Part shown: in pieces, positions 1 through 6,089 of the stretch
Numbering within the stretch: position 1 is the stretch's first letter
Layout: each line of letters starts with the position of its first letter
Translations under genes and position numbers: made by a program
NCBI GenBank assembly: GCA_946404705.1
Contig: CAMJES010000066.1
Span: forward strand, 1 to 9,446
Direction of reading: 5' to 3'
From: an uncultured Ruminococcus sp.
GTDB lineage: Bacteria > Bacillota > Clostridia > Oscillospirales > Ruminococcaceae
Length of the DNA: 9,446 nt
Notes under the pieces: generated by a model
The model's input: only the letters and a program-made list of their open reading frames with translations
What the model was told of the DNA's origin: nothing
The model's database searches: none

Positions 1-46
1 ACCACCGAGATCTACACTCTTTCCCTACACGACGCTCTTCCGATCT
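1..46 (+). other. Illumina P5/TruSeq universal adapter (artefact)
   Basis: These 46 bases match the 3' part of the Illumina universal (P5) adapter as I know it, ending in the characteristic GCTCTTCCGATCT at 34-46. They are library-construction sequence and not genome. The first genomic base is about 47. Any reading frame crossing this point, including the minus-strand frame of the gene at 47-237, picks up false codons from it. Confidence 0.98.
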
Positions 47-237
47 CTGTTGTTGAGCCGTATTCCATTGCGGTCATATATCGAAGCATATTCGCATTTA
101 TCGCGAAGCACATACTGTCCTCTGCCCGAAGCTGCGTTTATGACCTTGCTGTCGTTATCTATCACCGCTATTCTTACGATAAGGATAAGTGAGATAACAA
201 CTGCGGATATCATTACCGCCGTAAGCCTTTTTATCAT
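47..237 (-). CDS. N-terminal fragment of a probable class B penicillin-binding protein
   Basis: Only the first 63 codons are present; the rest is lost at the contig end, where the frame enters adapter sequence. The chosen ATG (235-237) follows GGGAGG (271-276 on the plus strand is the other arm; the minus-strand site is at 246-251) with about 8 nt spacing. A longer in-frame reading from TTG at 268-270 would start inside the hairpin loop and is rejected. The fragment has a short basic N-terminus (MIKR), one hydrophobic segment at about residues 6-27 that looks like a signal anchor, and then the motif IYDRNG at residues 53-58. That motif is typical of the region just outside the membrane in class B PBPs and SpoVD/PbpA-like transpeptidases (usual form G-x-I-x-D-R-N/G-G). 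No catalytic motif is visible because the transpeptidase domain is missing. The product would be anchored in the membrane and act in peptidoglycan cross-linking. The family call is inference from a short fragment. Confidence 0.55.
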
Positions 238-241
238 AAGC

Positions 242-280
242 AAAACCTCCCTTGACATTATTTTTGCCAAGGGAGGTTTT
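242..280 (-). terminator. Perfect 13-bp hairpin between folD and the PBP gene, masking the PBP ribosome binding site
   Basis: AAAACCTCCCTTG at 242-254 is the exact reverse complement of CAAGGGAGGTTTT at 268-280, with a 13-nt loop. On the minus strand it lies 2 nt after the folD stop and is followed by UUUUGCUU, an interrupted U-tract, so it may act as a folD terminator of moderate strength. Its 3' arm carries the GGGAGG ribosome binding site of the downstream gene. Read on the plus strand it is followed by TTTTTATT, but no plus-strand gene lies upstream. The structure is directly visible; its role as terminator, RBS lock or both is inferred. Confidence 0.75.
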
Positions 281-282
281 TA

Positions 283-1137
283 TTAATCAATATTGTGCTT
301 CTTTTTTGCGGAAGTAAGCGTGTTTTTCATAAGCATTGCGATAGTCATAGGGCCAACGCCGCCGGGAACGGGAGTAATGTACCCTGCCTTTTCAAAGCAG
401 TCGTTATAATCAACATCTCCGCAGAGCTTTCCGTTTTCAAGGCGGTTCATTCCGACATCAATCACAACTGCGCCCTCCTTTATCATATCCGCGGTGACAA
501 AATTTGCCTTTCCGACTGCTGCAACGAGAATATCAGCTGTTCGGCATATCTCGGCAAGATTTTTCGTATGCGAATGGCAGACTGTAACTGTTCCGTTTTT
601 CTTCAAAAGAAGCATTGACATAGGCTTGCCGACAATATTGCTTCGACCGATGACAACGCAGTTCTTTCCGTCAACCGTAATACCGCTTTGGTCGAGCATT
701 TCGATAACTCCCGCAGGCGTACACGGCAGGAATTTATAGTCGCCTATCATAATATGTCCGACATTTTCGGGGTGAAAAGCGTCAACGTCCTTTTCGGGGA
801 CGATCGTGTTTATTACTGCCGTTTCATCAATATGCTTTGGAAGCGGAAGCTGAACCAGAATTCCGTTCACCTTTTCATCAGCGTTAAGCTTTTTCACAAG
901 GTCAATAAGCTCGTCCTGCGTGGTTTCCTCGGGAAGAGCATACTCGAACGAGTCAAAGCCTACCGTTTCGCAGGCTTTCTTCTTATTGTTTACATAAACC
1001 CTTGAAGCAGGATTATTTCCGACAGTTACAACGGCAAGTCCAATATTTATGCCCTTTTCTTTAAGCTTTTCTGCCTCGGCTCTCACCTGTTCCCTTACTG
1101 CTGCGGAAATTGCCTTTCCGTCAATTATCTTTGCCAT
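283..1137 (-). CDS. folD: Bifunctional methylenetetrahydrofolate dehydrogenase / methenyltetrahydrofolate cyclohydrolase
   Basis: FolD is a cytosolic, usually homodimeric enzyme. It oxidises 5,10-methylene-THF with NAD(P)+ and hydrolyses the methenyl product to 10-formyl-THF, feeding purine and formyl-Met synthesis. The whole family pattern is visible. The YVNNKKKAC segment holds the catalytic Lys (residue 52). VQLPLP with Gln96 and the PEKDVDAFHP stretch with Asp119 line the folate site. GRSNIVGKP is the nucleotide-binding loop, and PGGVGPMTIAML is the C-terminal signature. I chose the ATG at 1135-1137 (284 aa, beginning MAKIIDGK). GGAGG at 1147-1151 is 9 nt from it but only 3 nt from the ATG at 1141-1143, which would add Met-Lys. 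The start lies inside the end of lgt (17-nt overlap), so translation is probably coupled. Length is normal and nothing is missing. Confidence 0.97.
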   Translation of the reverse strand: MAKIIDGKAISAAVREQVRAEAEKLKEKGINIGLAVVTVGNNPASRVYVNNKKKACETVGFDSFEYALPEETTQDELIDLVKKLNADEKVNGILVQLPLPKHIDETAVINTIVPEKDVDAFHPENVGHIMIGDYKFLPCTPAGVIEMLDQSGITVDGKNCVVIGRSNIVGKPMSMLLLKKNGTVTVCHSHTKNLAEICRTADILVAAVGKANFVTADMIKEGAVVIDVGMNRLENGKLCGDVDYNDCFEKAGYITPVPGGVGPMTIAMLMKNTLTSAKKKHNID

Positions 1138-2179
1138 CTTCATTTTCCTCCGTTTCTTCGATATCTGTTATCCTATCCTCCGGTTTAAGGGTTTCTGCTT
1201 CGGAGTTTTTCTTACGGTTCTTCTTTTCAAGGCGCTTCCGGTCATACTCGGCTTCTTTGCGTTCTGCTTCGGCAAGGATAGCCTTTGATTCCTCGGTGTC
1301 TTTATACAAAGTATATCCGCCGTCCTGCTTTATCTTTGAACGAACTGCGATTATTACAATAATTGCGCCTATAACGCTTACAGCCGCAACAAGCTGCGAT
1401 ATGCGCAGGTGTCCGACCATTAAGCTGTCGGTTCGCAGACCCTCAATAAAGAAACGTCCAAGTCCGTACCAAAGAACATATATCGCGAAAAGCTCACCGT
1501 CAAATTTTCTGTGCTTAAAATAGAAATGAAGTATCAGAAAACCTGCAAGGCACCACAGCGATTCATACAAAAAGCACGGGTGAACGGGTGCTGACGGGTC
1601 GACCGTAACCCCCGTAAGGCTCAATATCTCGCTCGCGTTAGCTTTAAGCGAAGCTGCTATCTTCGGGCTTGTCATTCCCCACGGAAGATCGGTATTTCTG
1701 CCGAAGCACTCGTGATTGAAGAAGTTTCCCCAGCGTCCGAGAGCCTGACCGATGAAAAATCCCATTCCTGCAAGGTCAAGTATCGGCAGAAGCTTCACTT
1801 TTCTTATCTTTGCAACGATAAGTCCGACAACAAGCGCACCGATAAGTCCGCCGTAGATCGCAAGTCCGCCGTCCCTTATCGAAAGAATAGCTTTGATATC
1901 TCCCTTATAATCGTCCCACATCATAAAAACATAATAAAGGCGCGCGCCGATGATAGCGCCGATAAATCCGCCGAAAACTGCATCGGTCGCTCTATCGGAA
2001 TCAATGCCGACTTCCTTCATTCGTCTGAAACAATAGATCACGGCAAGCAGCAGTCCAAGACCTATCATTATGCCGTACCATTTTACTTCCATTCCGAAAA
2101 TCGTAAATGCGGTGCTGTAAACGGGAATTTCTATGCCAAGCTTCGGGAAGGAAAGTGTGTTCCACTCTGCGTTAGTCAT
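1121..2179 (-). CDS. lgt: Prolipoprotein diacylglyceryl transferase with charged C-terminal tail
   Basis: Lgt is a multi-pass membrane enzyme that moves a diacylglyceryl group from phosphatidylglycerol to the lipobox Cys of prolipoproteins, the first step of lipoprotein maturation. Visible landmarks are WYGIMIG (residues 34-40), GGLAIYGGLIG (104-114), the signature GRWGNFFNHECFG (148-160, with Arg149, Asn152, Asn155, Glu157), HPCFLYES (200-207) and GRFFIEGLRTD (241-251, with Arg242). Several hydrophobic helices span about residues 31-50, 66-88, 104-123, 208-220 and 261-279. The position of the E. coli essential His103 is Tyr109 here; I recall Tyr there in other Firmicutes. After the last helix comes a strongly charged tail of about 70 residues (Lys/Glu rich, then acidic) that the core enzyme does not need, giving 352 aa against a usual 260-300. 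The start is firm: GGGAGGAG at 2185-2192 lies 5 nt upstream, and ATG overlaps the previous stop as TAATG. Confidence 0.96.
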   Translation of the reverse strand: MTNAEWNTLSFPKLGIEIPVYSTAFTIFGMEVKWYGIMIGLGLLLAVIYCFRRMKEVGIDSDRATDAVFGGFIGAIIGARLYYVFMMWDDYKGDIKAILSIRDGGLAIYGGLIGALVVGLIVAKIRKVKLLPILDLAGMGFFIGQALGRWGNFFNHECFGRNTDLPWGMTSPKIAASLKANASEILSLTGVTVDPSAPVHPCFLYESLWCLAGFLILHFYFKHRKFDGELFAIYVLWYGLGRFFIEGLRTDSLMVGHLRISQLVAAVSVIGAIIVIIAVRSKIKQDGGYTLYKDTEESKAILAEAERKEAEYDRKRLEKKNRKKNSEAETLKPEDRITDIEETEENEDGKDN

Positions 2180-3471
2180 TATTTCTCCTCCCTGCCGTTT
2201 ACGGGGTCAATGATTGAAAGAGTAACATTTTCCGTGTTGAACTGCTTCATAAGTCGGTTTGTAACGTCTTCAAACGTACAATCGGCAACCGCTTCAATTC
2301 TGTCGAACGCCGAAAGGCCTTCCATACCGTTATTGAGCATTATTGTTGCAAGGTTTTCCGCATCGTCCAGACCCTTTATAAGCGAGCCGTAATATGCCTT
2401 TTTGATCGTGTTGAAACGCTTCTTGTCCAGTCCCTCACGCTTGCAGCGGTCGATCTCCTCAACTATCTTATCACAGACAAGGCGCGGATCACGAGCTTCT
2501 CCGCCGAATATCGAGCAGAAATAACCGTCGCCGCAGAATACCTCGCTGTAAAATGTCGAATTGATTATGCCCTCGTCATAGAGCTTTTTATAGAATTCCG
2601 AGCTTTCATTTGCAATAAGCGAAAGCACAAAGTTTGTTTCGATCTCGGCTTTAAGTGCAGCCAATCCGCTTTCGGGCTTTGCCTTAAATCCGATATTGAA
2701 CATAGGCATTGCTATTTCAAGCTTCTGAACAACTTCCTTTTCACAGACGGTTTCGGGTTCGTCCTCAAAGGCGGTTTCAAGCTCGATGTTCTCGTTCTGC
2801 TTCAAGCATTTGTCGCAAACTTCAAGAACCTTGTCAACATCAACATCGCCTGCTATTGAGAGAACCATATTGTTAAGGTTATAGAAGGTGTAGTAGCACT
2901 TATAGAGCAGGTCGGCGTTTATCTGCGCAATGCTTTCTACCGTTCCTGCAATGTCAATTTTAACGGGGTGGTTATGATACATTCCCTGCAGCATATTGAA
3001 GAAAACTCTCCAGCCTGCATTGTCGTCATACATACGAATTTCCTGCCCGATGATGCCCTGCTCCTTGCGAACGGTCTCCTCGGTGAAATACGGCGACTGG
3101 ACAAAGTTCAGCAGAATTTCAAGCGATTCATAGACGTTGCTTGTGGTCGTAAAAAGGTAACACGTTCTGTCGAAAGAGGTATAAGCGTTTGCCGACGCAC
3201 CTGTTTTTGCATAGAGGCTGAAAACGTCGCAATCCTCGTTCTCAAACAGCTTGTGTTCGAGATAATGTGCGATACCGTTCGGCACGGTCACAAAATCGGG
3301 GTCGTTTTTGGTCTTGAACTTTGTGTTAATAGAGCCGTACTTTGTTCCGAAAAGGGCGTGTGTCGTGCTGAAGTTGTCCATTTTCCAAACATAGATATCA
3401 AGACCTGTCGGGTGCTTTATAAGCGTGTATTCCTCGCCGGTACGGGCGTTTCTGATAACTTCCTTATTCAT
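2179..3471 (-). CDS. ymfH: M16-family zinc peptidase, catalytic partner (YmfH-like)
   Basis: This is an insulinase/pitrilysin-type (M16) protein of 430 aa from the chosen start. It has the inverted zinc motif HxxEH as HYLEH (His69, Glu72, His73) and, about 71 residues on, EQGIIGQE (Glu137 and Glu144), which fits the downstream E-x6-E where the last Glu is the third zinc ligand. It therefore looks like an active metallopeptidase. It sits directly after a second M16 protein lacking the motif, the arrangement of B. subtilis ymfF-ymfH. Public databases link that pair by name to EF-P 5-aminopentanol modification, but I regard the substrate as unknown. The start is ATG at 3469-3471, overlapping the end of the previous gene by 8 nt, with AAAGGAG about 10 nt upstream. 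A longer frame from TTG at 3511-3513 has no good RBS. There is no signal peptide, so it is likely cytosolic. Confidence 0.85.
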   Translation of the reverse strand: MNKEVIRNARTGEEYTLIKHPTGLDIYVWKMDNFSTTHALFGTKYGSINTKFKTKNDPDFVTVPNGIAHYLEHKLFENEDCDVFSLYAKTGASANAYTSFDRTCYLFTTTSNVYESLEILLNFVQSPYFTEETVRKEQGIIGQEIRMYDDNAGWRVFFNMLQGMYHNHPVKIDIAGTVESIAQINADLLYKCYYTFYNLNNMVLSIAGDVDVDKVLEVCDKCLKQNENIELETAFEDEPETVCEKEVVQKLEIAMPMFNIGFKAKPESGLAALKAEIETNFVLSLIANESSEFYKKLYDEGIINSTFYSEVFCGDGYFCSIFGGEARDPRLVCDKIVEEIDRCKREGLDKKRFNTIKKAYYGSLIKGLDDAENLATIMLNNGMEGLSAFDRIEAVADCTFEDVTNRLMKQFNTENVTLSIIDPVNGREEK

Positions 3472-4741
3472 TTTCGGCACTCTCCTTTCCTTTGAGGACA
3501 TAAACAGTATCAAGCTTGAATGACTTCGCGGCTTCGACTATATCCTCTTTTGTTACCTTTTCGAGCATTTCTATCTCGTCCTCGGGAGAGAAGCTCGTGT
3601 TTCGGAAGATCTGCCCCGAATACCAGTTTACAAGGCCTGCTGCACTGTCGTTAACGCTGCGCAGGCTGTTTATAACGGCAAGACGAGCCTCGTTGATCTC
3701 CTTTTCGTCAAATTCGCCCTTCTGCATAAGCTCAAACTGACGGATGATTTCGTCCTTGGCTTTTTCGATATTTGCCTTTTCAACACCGCTGTCAACGGTA
3801 ATAACGCCTTTAAGGTCGTTGTAATTTGACGAGCAGTAGTAGCAAAGGCTGAGTTTTTCGCGGACATTGAGGAACAGCTTTGAGAACGGAGTTGCTCCGA
3901 ATATCGCATTCATAAGCTTTGCGGCACGGAGATCAGCTTTATCAGACTTGAACGCAAGAACCATTTTGCATTGTGCAACTTCAAGTTCATCGGTGAATTC
4001 CTCGGGTTCTGCCTTTATTGCGGAAAGCTTTGAGCTGCAGTCGCCTTTATAATCACGTTCAAGCTTTGAAAGTCCACTGCAGATAAACTCCTTTATGCTG
4101 TCGGGTTCGTTTGCTCCGACAAAGAACACTTCGATCTGTGCGGTCTTAAGCATTGTCATATACTGCTCATAAGCGGAAGAATTTGTTATCTTTTCCGCGC
4201 TGCTGCGTTCGCCCTTGACCGAAACTGCGGCAGGCTCGCCCTTGTAGATGACTTTTCCTGCGCGCTGAACGGCATACGAACGCTTTTCGTTTATCACAGC
4301 GTCAATATCGTCCAAAAGCTCCTGCTTTTTGAGCGCGAAATCCTGTTCATAAAAGCCTTTTTCGTCAAGATGGGGGTCTGTAAGGCAACTGAGCAGAACC
4401 TTTGCCAGCTCCACGGTAACATTTTCCTTTTCAAACGCAAAACGATCGTTTATGCACGAGCAGATAATGGAAATGAACTGGTTATCTCCCGAGCGGCAGA
4501 CCGTTCCCTTCAAGCTTGCGCCGTAAAGCTCTTCAAGCTTTGAACTGATGTCAACAAGCGTTGGATAGTCGCTGCTGCTGTCTGTGATGAAATAGGAAGC
4601 CGCCGCATTGAGGGAGGCTGTTTCCTCGGATAGCGGAGAAACGAGGTTTACCACTATGCTGTTTGTTTTAAGGCTTGCATTGCGGATAGAATTAAAATGT
4701 ATCCCGTCCGCAATTTTTTCACGTTTATAGCTGATTTTCAA
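3464..4741 (-). CDS. ymfF: M16-family peptidase-like protein, non-catalytic partner (YmfF-like)
   Basis: This 425-aa protein has the two-half M16 fold pattern (for example ITVDSGVEKANIEKAKDEI and FELMQKGEFDEKEINEARLA in the second half). Where the zinc motif HxxEH should be, in the N-terminal region around AAASYFITDSSSDYPTL, there is no such motif, so it should not bind zinc or cleave by itself. Together with the adjacent catalytic gene it probably forms a heterodimer, as in other split M16 pairs such as AlbE/AlbF or mitochondrial MPP alpha/beta. The start is unusual: I choose TTG at 4739-4741 (MKISYKREK), because GGAG at 4750-4753 lies 8 nt upstream. An in-frame GTG at 4748-4750 overlaps that GGAG and cannot be served by it. 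It is the first gene of the leftward operon, about 70 nt downstream of the promoter at 4817-4825. There is no signal peptide. Confidence 0.82.
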   Translation of the reverse strand: MKISYKREKIADGIHFNSIRNASLKTNSIVVNLVSPLSEETASLNAAASYFITDSSSDYPTLVDISSKLEELYGASLKGTVCRSGDNQFISIICSCINDRFAFEKENVTVELAKVLLSCLTDPHLDEKGFYEQDFALKKQELLDDIDAVINEKRSYAVQRAGKVIYKGEPAAVSVKGERSSAEKITNSSAYEQYMTMLKTAQIEVFFVGANEPDSIKEFICSGLSKLERDYKGDCSSKLSAIKAEPEEFTDELEVAQCKMVLAFKSDKADLRAAKLMNAIFGATPFSKLFLNVREKLSLCYYCSSNYNDLKGVITVDSGVEKANIEKAKDEIIRQFELMQKGEFDEKEINEARLAVINSLRSVNDSAAGLVNWYSGQIFRNTSFSPEDEIEMLEKVTKEDIVEAAKSFKLDTVYVLKGKESAENE

Positions 4742-4816
4742 ACATATCACTCCAGTTTAAAATTTTCACCGCAAAAATGGAATATTACGGCTGCACAAAA
4801 ATCTAATATCATTTCA

Positions 4817-4825
4817 ATTATAACA
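4817..4825 (-). promoter_or_regulatory. Extended -10 sigma-A-type promoter for ymfF-ymfH-lgt-folD
   Basis: On the minus strand the sequence reads TGTTATAAT (4825 to 4817), a consensus TATAAT preceded by TGn. The hexamer 17 nt upstream (TAGTAT, 4845-4840) is a poor -35, which is the usual trade-off for an extended -10. Transcription would start near 4810, leaving a leader of about 70 nt before the TTG start at 4741. The region is very AT-rich, so chance matches are easier here. Confidence 0.6.
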
Positions 4826-4868
4826 CATTTTTTTATAAAATACTATACTTTACACAAAAATTTCAGAC

Positions 4869-4897
4869 TTGACAAATATTTTTTTTCATATTAAAAT
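4869..4897 (+). promoter_or_regulatory. Sigma-A-type promoter for the tyrosine recombinase
   Basis: TTGACA at 4869-4874 (a perfect -35) is followed by exactly 17 nt and TAAAAT at 4892-4897 (5 of 6 to TATAAT). The predicted transcription start is near 4904. It lies back-to-back with the leftward promoter at 4817-4825 in the 170-nt divergent gap. The short leader matters for choosing the recombinase start: a TTG at 4912 would sit only about 8 nt from the RNA 5' end. Confidence 0.7.
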
Positions 4898-4911
4898 TAT
4901 ATCAATAAATA

Positions 4912-5928
4912 TTGTGGGAAGTGATCTGTATCAATAAAATCGACCCGAGCGAATGTCCGTATTTTCTTAATGAGTTTTTTACATATCAGCGCGTTGTTCT
5001 GCTTAAATCGGAAAAGACGATAGAAGCGTATCATTACGACCTGCGGATATTTCTGCGGTATCTGAAAGTAAAAAAAGGCGTTGTTGAGCCGGACACTCCG
5101 TTTAATATGATAAGTATTTCCGATACCCCTATCGAATATATAAAGTCGCTGACAAAGCTTCATATTCTGCAATATCTGAACTATGTCGCATCCGAGCGTG
5201 AGAATACTGCAAAAACACGCCACCGCAAGCTTGCTTCGCTTCGTTTGTTTTTTAAATGTATGCACCGTGACCTCGGACTTATTGATTCCGACCCGACAAA
5301 GGACGTTGATTATCCCAAGATGCCCGACCACCTGCCGAAATTCTTAACGCTTGATGAAAGCATTAATCTGCTTGAAAATATGAACGTTGACGACCCGTAT
5401 TATCTGCGCGATTACTGCATAGTTACGCTTTTTATCAACTGCGGAATGCGATTAAGCGAGCTGGTCGGACTGAATATGCAGGATGTAAACCTTGACGAAC
5501 GCTCGATGCGCCTGCTCGGAAAGGGCAACAAGGAACGAATTATCCACATAAACGACGCCTGTGCCGATGCGATCATAACATATCTGCCGACCCGAAAGCC
5601 ATCCGATAAAGAACCGAATGCGCTCTTTTTGAGCAAGCAGGGTTCGCGCCTTTGCAACAGGCGCGTTGAGCAAATAGTTGACAATGCCCTGCGCGACAGC
5701 AACCTCGACAACCGCGGACTTTCGACCCATAAGCTTCGGCACACCGCCGCAACGCTTATGTATCAGCACGGAAATGTCGATCCGCTTATGCTCAAAGAGA
5801 TACTCGGCCACAAGAGCATTTCCACGACCGAGATCTACACTCACGTTTCAAACGAGGGACTAAAAACGGCAATGGACGCTTCTCCCCTTGCGAATATCAA
5901 AAACAAAAAGAAACCGCCCAAGGAATAA
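4912..5928 (+). CDS. Tyrosine recombinase, XerC/XerD type
   Basis: This is a site-specific recombinase with an N-terminal SAM-like core-binding domain (about residues 15-125, ending KTRHRKLASLRLFF) and a C-terminal catalytic domain. All catalytic positions are present, counting from TTG at 4912: Arg180 in GMRLSEL, Lys204 in GKGNKER, His273 and Arg276 in THKLRH, His300 in LGHKS, and nucleophile Tyr309 in EIYTH. The size (332-338 aa) is slightly above XerC/XerD (about 300), with extra residues at about 57-80. No excisionase, att repeats or phage genes lie nearby, so a housekeeping Xer-like role such as dimer resolution is more likely than a mobile-element integrase, but this cannot be settled here. 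The start is uncertain. TTG 4912 and GTG 4921 are canonical but have no RBS in front, while GGAAGTGATC (4917-4926) points to ATC at 4930. The last codons form one arm of the terminator. Confidence 0.93.
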   Translation: MWEVICINKIDPSECPYFLNEFFTYQRVVLLKSEKTIEAYHYDLRIFLRYLKVKKGVVEPDTPFNMISISDTPIEYIKSLTKLHILQYLNYVASERENTAKTRHRKLASLRLFFKCMHRDLGLIDSDPTKDVDYPKMPDHLPKFLTLDESINLLENMNVDDPYYLRDYCIVTLFINCGMRLSELVGLNMQDVNLDERSMRLLGKGNKERIIHINDACADAIITYLPTRKPSDKEPNALFLSKQGSRLCNRRVEQIVDNALRDSNLDNRGLSTHKLRHTAATLMYQHGNVDPLMLKEILGHKSISTTEIYTHVSNEGLKTAMDASPLANIKNKKKPPKE

Positions 5929-5946
5929 ACCTCGGGCGGTCTTTTT
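5913..5946. terminator. Bidirectional intrinsic terminator shared by recombinase and spoVM
   Basis: ACCGCCC-A-AGG (5913-5923) pairs with CCT-C-GGGCGGT (5930-5940) around a 6-nt loop AATAAA that holds the recombinase stop codon (TAA 5926-5928). On the plus strand there is one A-C mismatch and the tail is CTTTTTAA (5941-5948). On the minus strand the same position becomes a G-U wobble, so all 11 pairs can form, followed by TTCTTTTTGTTTTT (5912 down to 5899). The element therefore appears to stop both convergent transcripts, and may be stronger for the leftward one. The 5' arm is inside the recombinase coding sequence. Confidence 0.88.
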
Positions 5947-6034
5947 AACTGTCGCTGTCGTCCTTTTTTATGCGAAAAATAATGCGGAAAAGGTTTGCAA
6001 GCATTTTCGGACTTTTAATAACTACGACTTTCAT
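5945..6034 (-). CDS. spoVM: Stage V sporulation protein M (29 aa)
   Basis: A 29-codon frame starts at ATG 6032-6034, 5 nt after a very strong GGAGGAG (6040-6046), and ends with TAA at 5945-5947. The peptide begins MKVVVIKSPKMLANLFR. Against B. subtilis SpoVM (26 aa, recalled) it shares Met1, Lys2, Ile6, Lys7, Pro9, Lys10, Leu12 and Arg17 at the same positions without gaps, including Pro9, which is important for SpoVM localisation. SpoVM is an amphipathic helix that recognises the positively curved forespore membrane and anchors the SpoIVA coat platform. The tail here (KKDDSDS) is a few residues longer than in B. subtilis. Context supports the call: it follows thiN and rsgA downstream of a prkC-like gene, the known B. 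subtilis neighbourhood. It lies 55 nt after thiN and ends at the shared terminator. It is short enough to be missed by most gene callers. The alternative, a chance short frame, is unlikely given RBS, motif and position. Confidence 0.9.
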   Translation of the reverse strand: MKVVVIKSPKMLANLFRIIFRIKKDDSDS

Positions 6035-6089
6035 AGTATCTCCTCCAAACTGTAGTTTGATATATACTATGCCAAAGTCAGAATTACTG

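Noticed and set aside
25..46. C-terminal residues of the leftmost minus-strand frame (ending RKSVV)
   Set aside because: These codons are read from adapter; the genuine gene is cut at position 47.
2179..4741. M16 pair as part of a bacteriocin/RiPP cluster such as the AlbE/AlbF type
   Set aside because: No precursor peptide, radical SAM enzyme or exporter is nearby; neighbours are lgt and folD.
4742..4911. Small gene or RNA gene in the divergent gap
   Set aside because: The 170 nt are AT-rich and explained by two back-to-back promoters and leaders; the reading frame across it on the plus strand is antisense to ymfF with no RBS.
5452..5844. Long antisense frames inside the recombinase and other genes (for example 5452-5844 minus, 1712-2392 plus, 2968-3495 plus)
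   Set aside because: Each lies opposite a gene with clear family motifs, lacks a ribosome binding site and shows no recognisable domain, so they are shadows of codon bias.
4912..5928. Recombinase as the integrase of a prophage or integrative element
   Set aside because: No att repeats, tRNA target, excisionase, relaxase or phage genes are seen, and it is flanked on both sides by conserved core operons.
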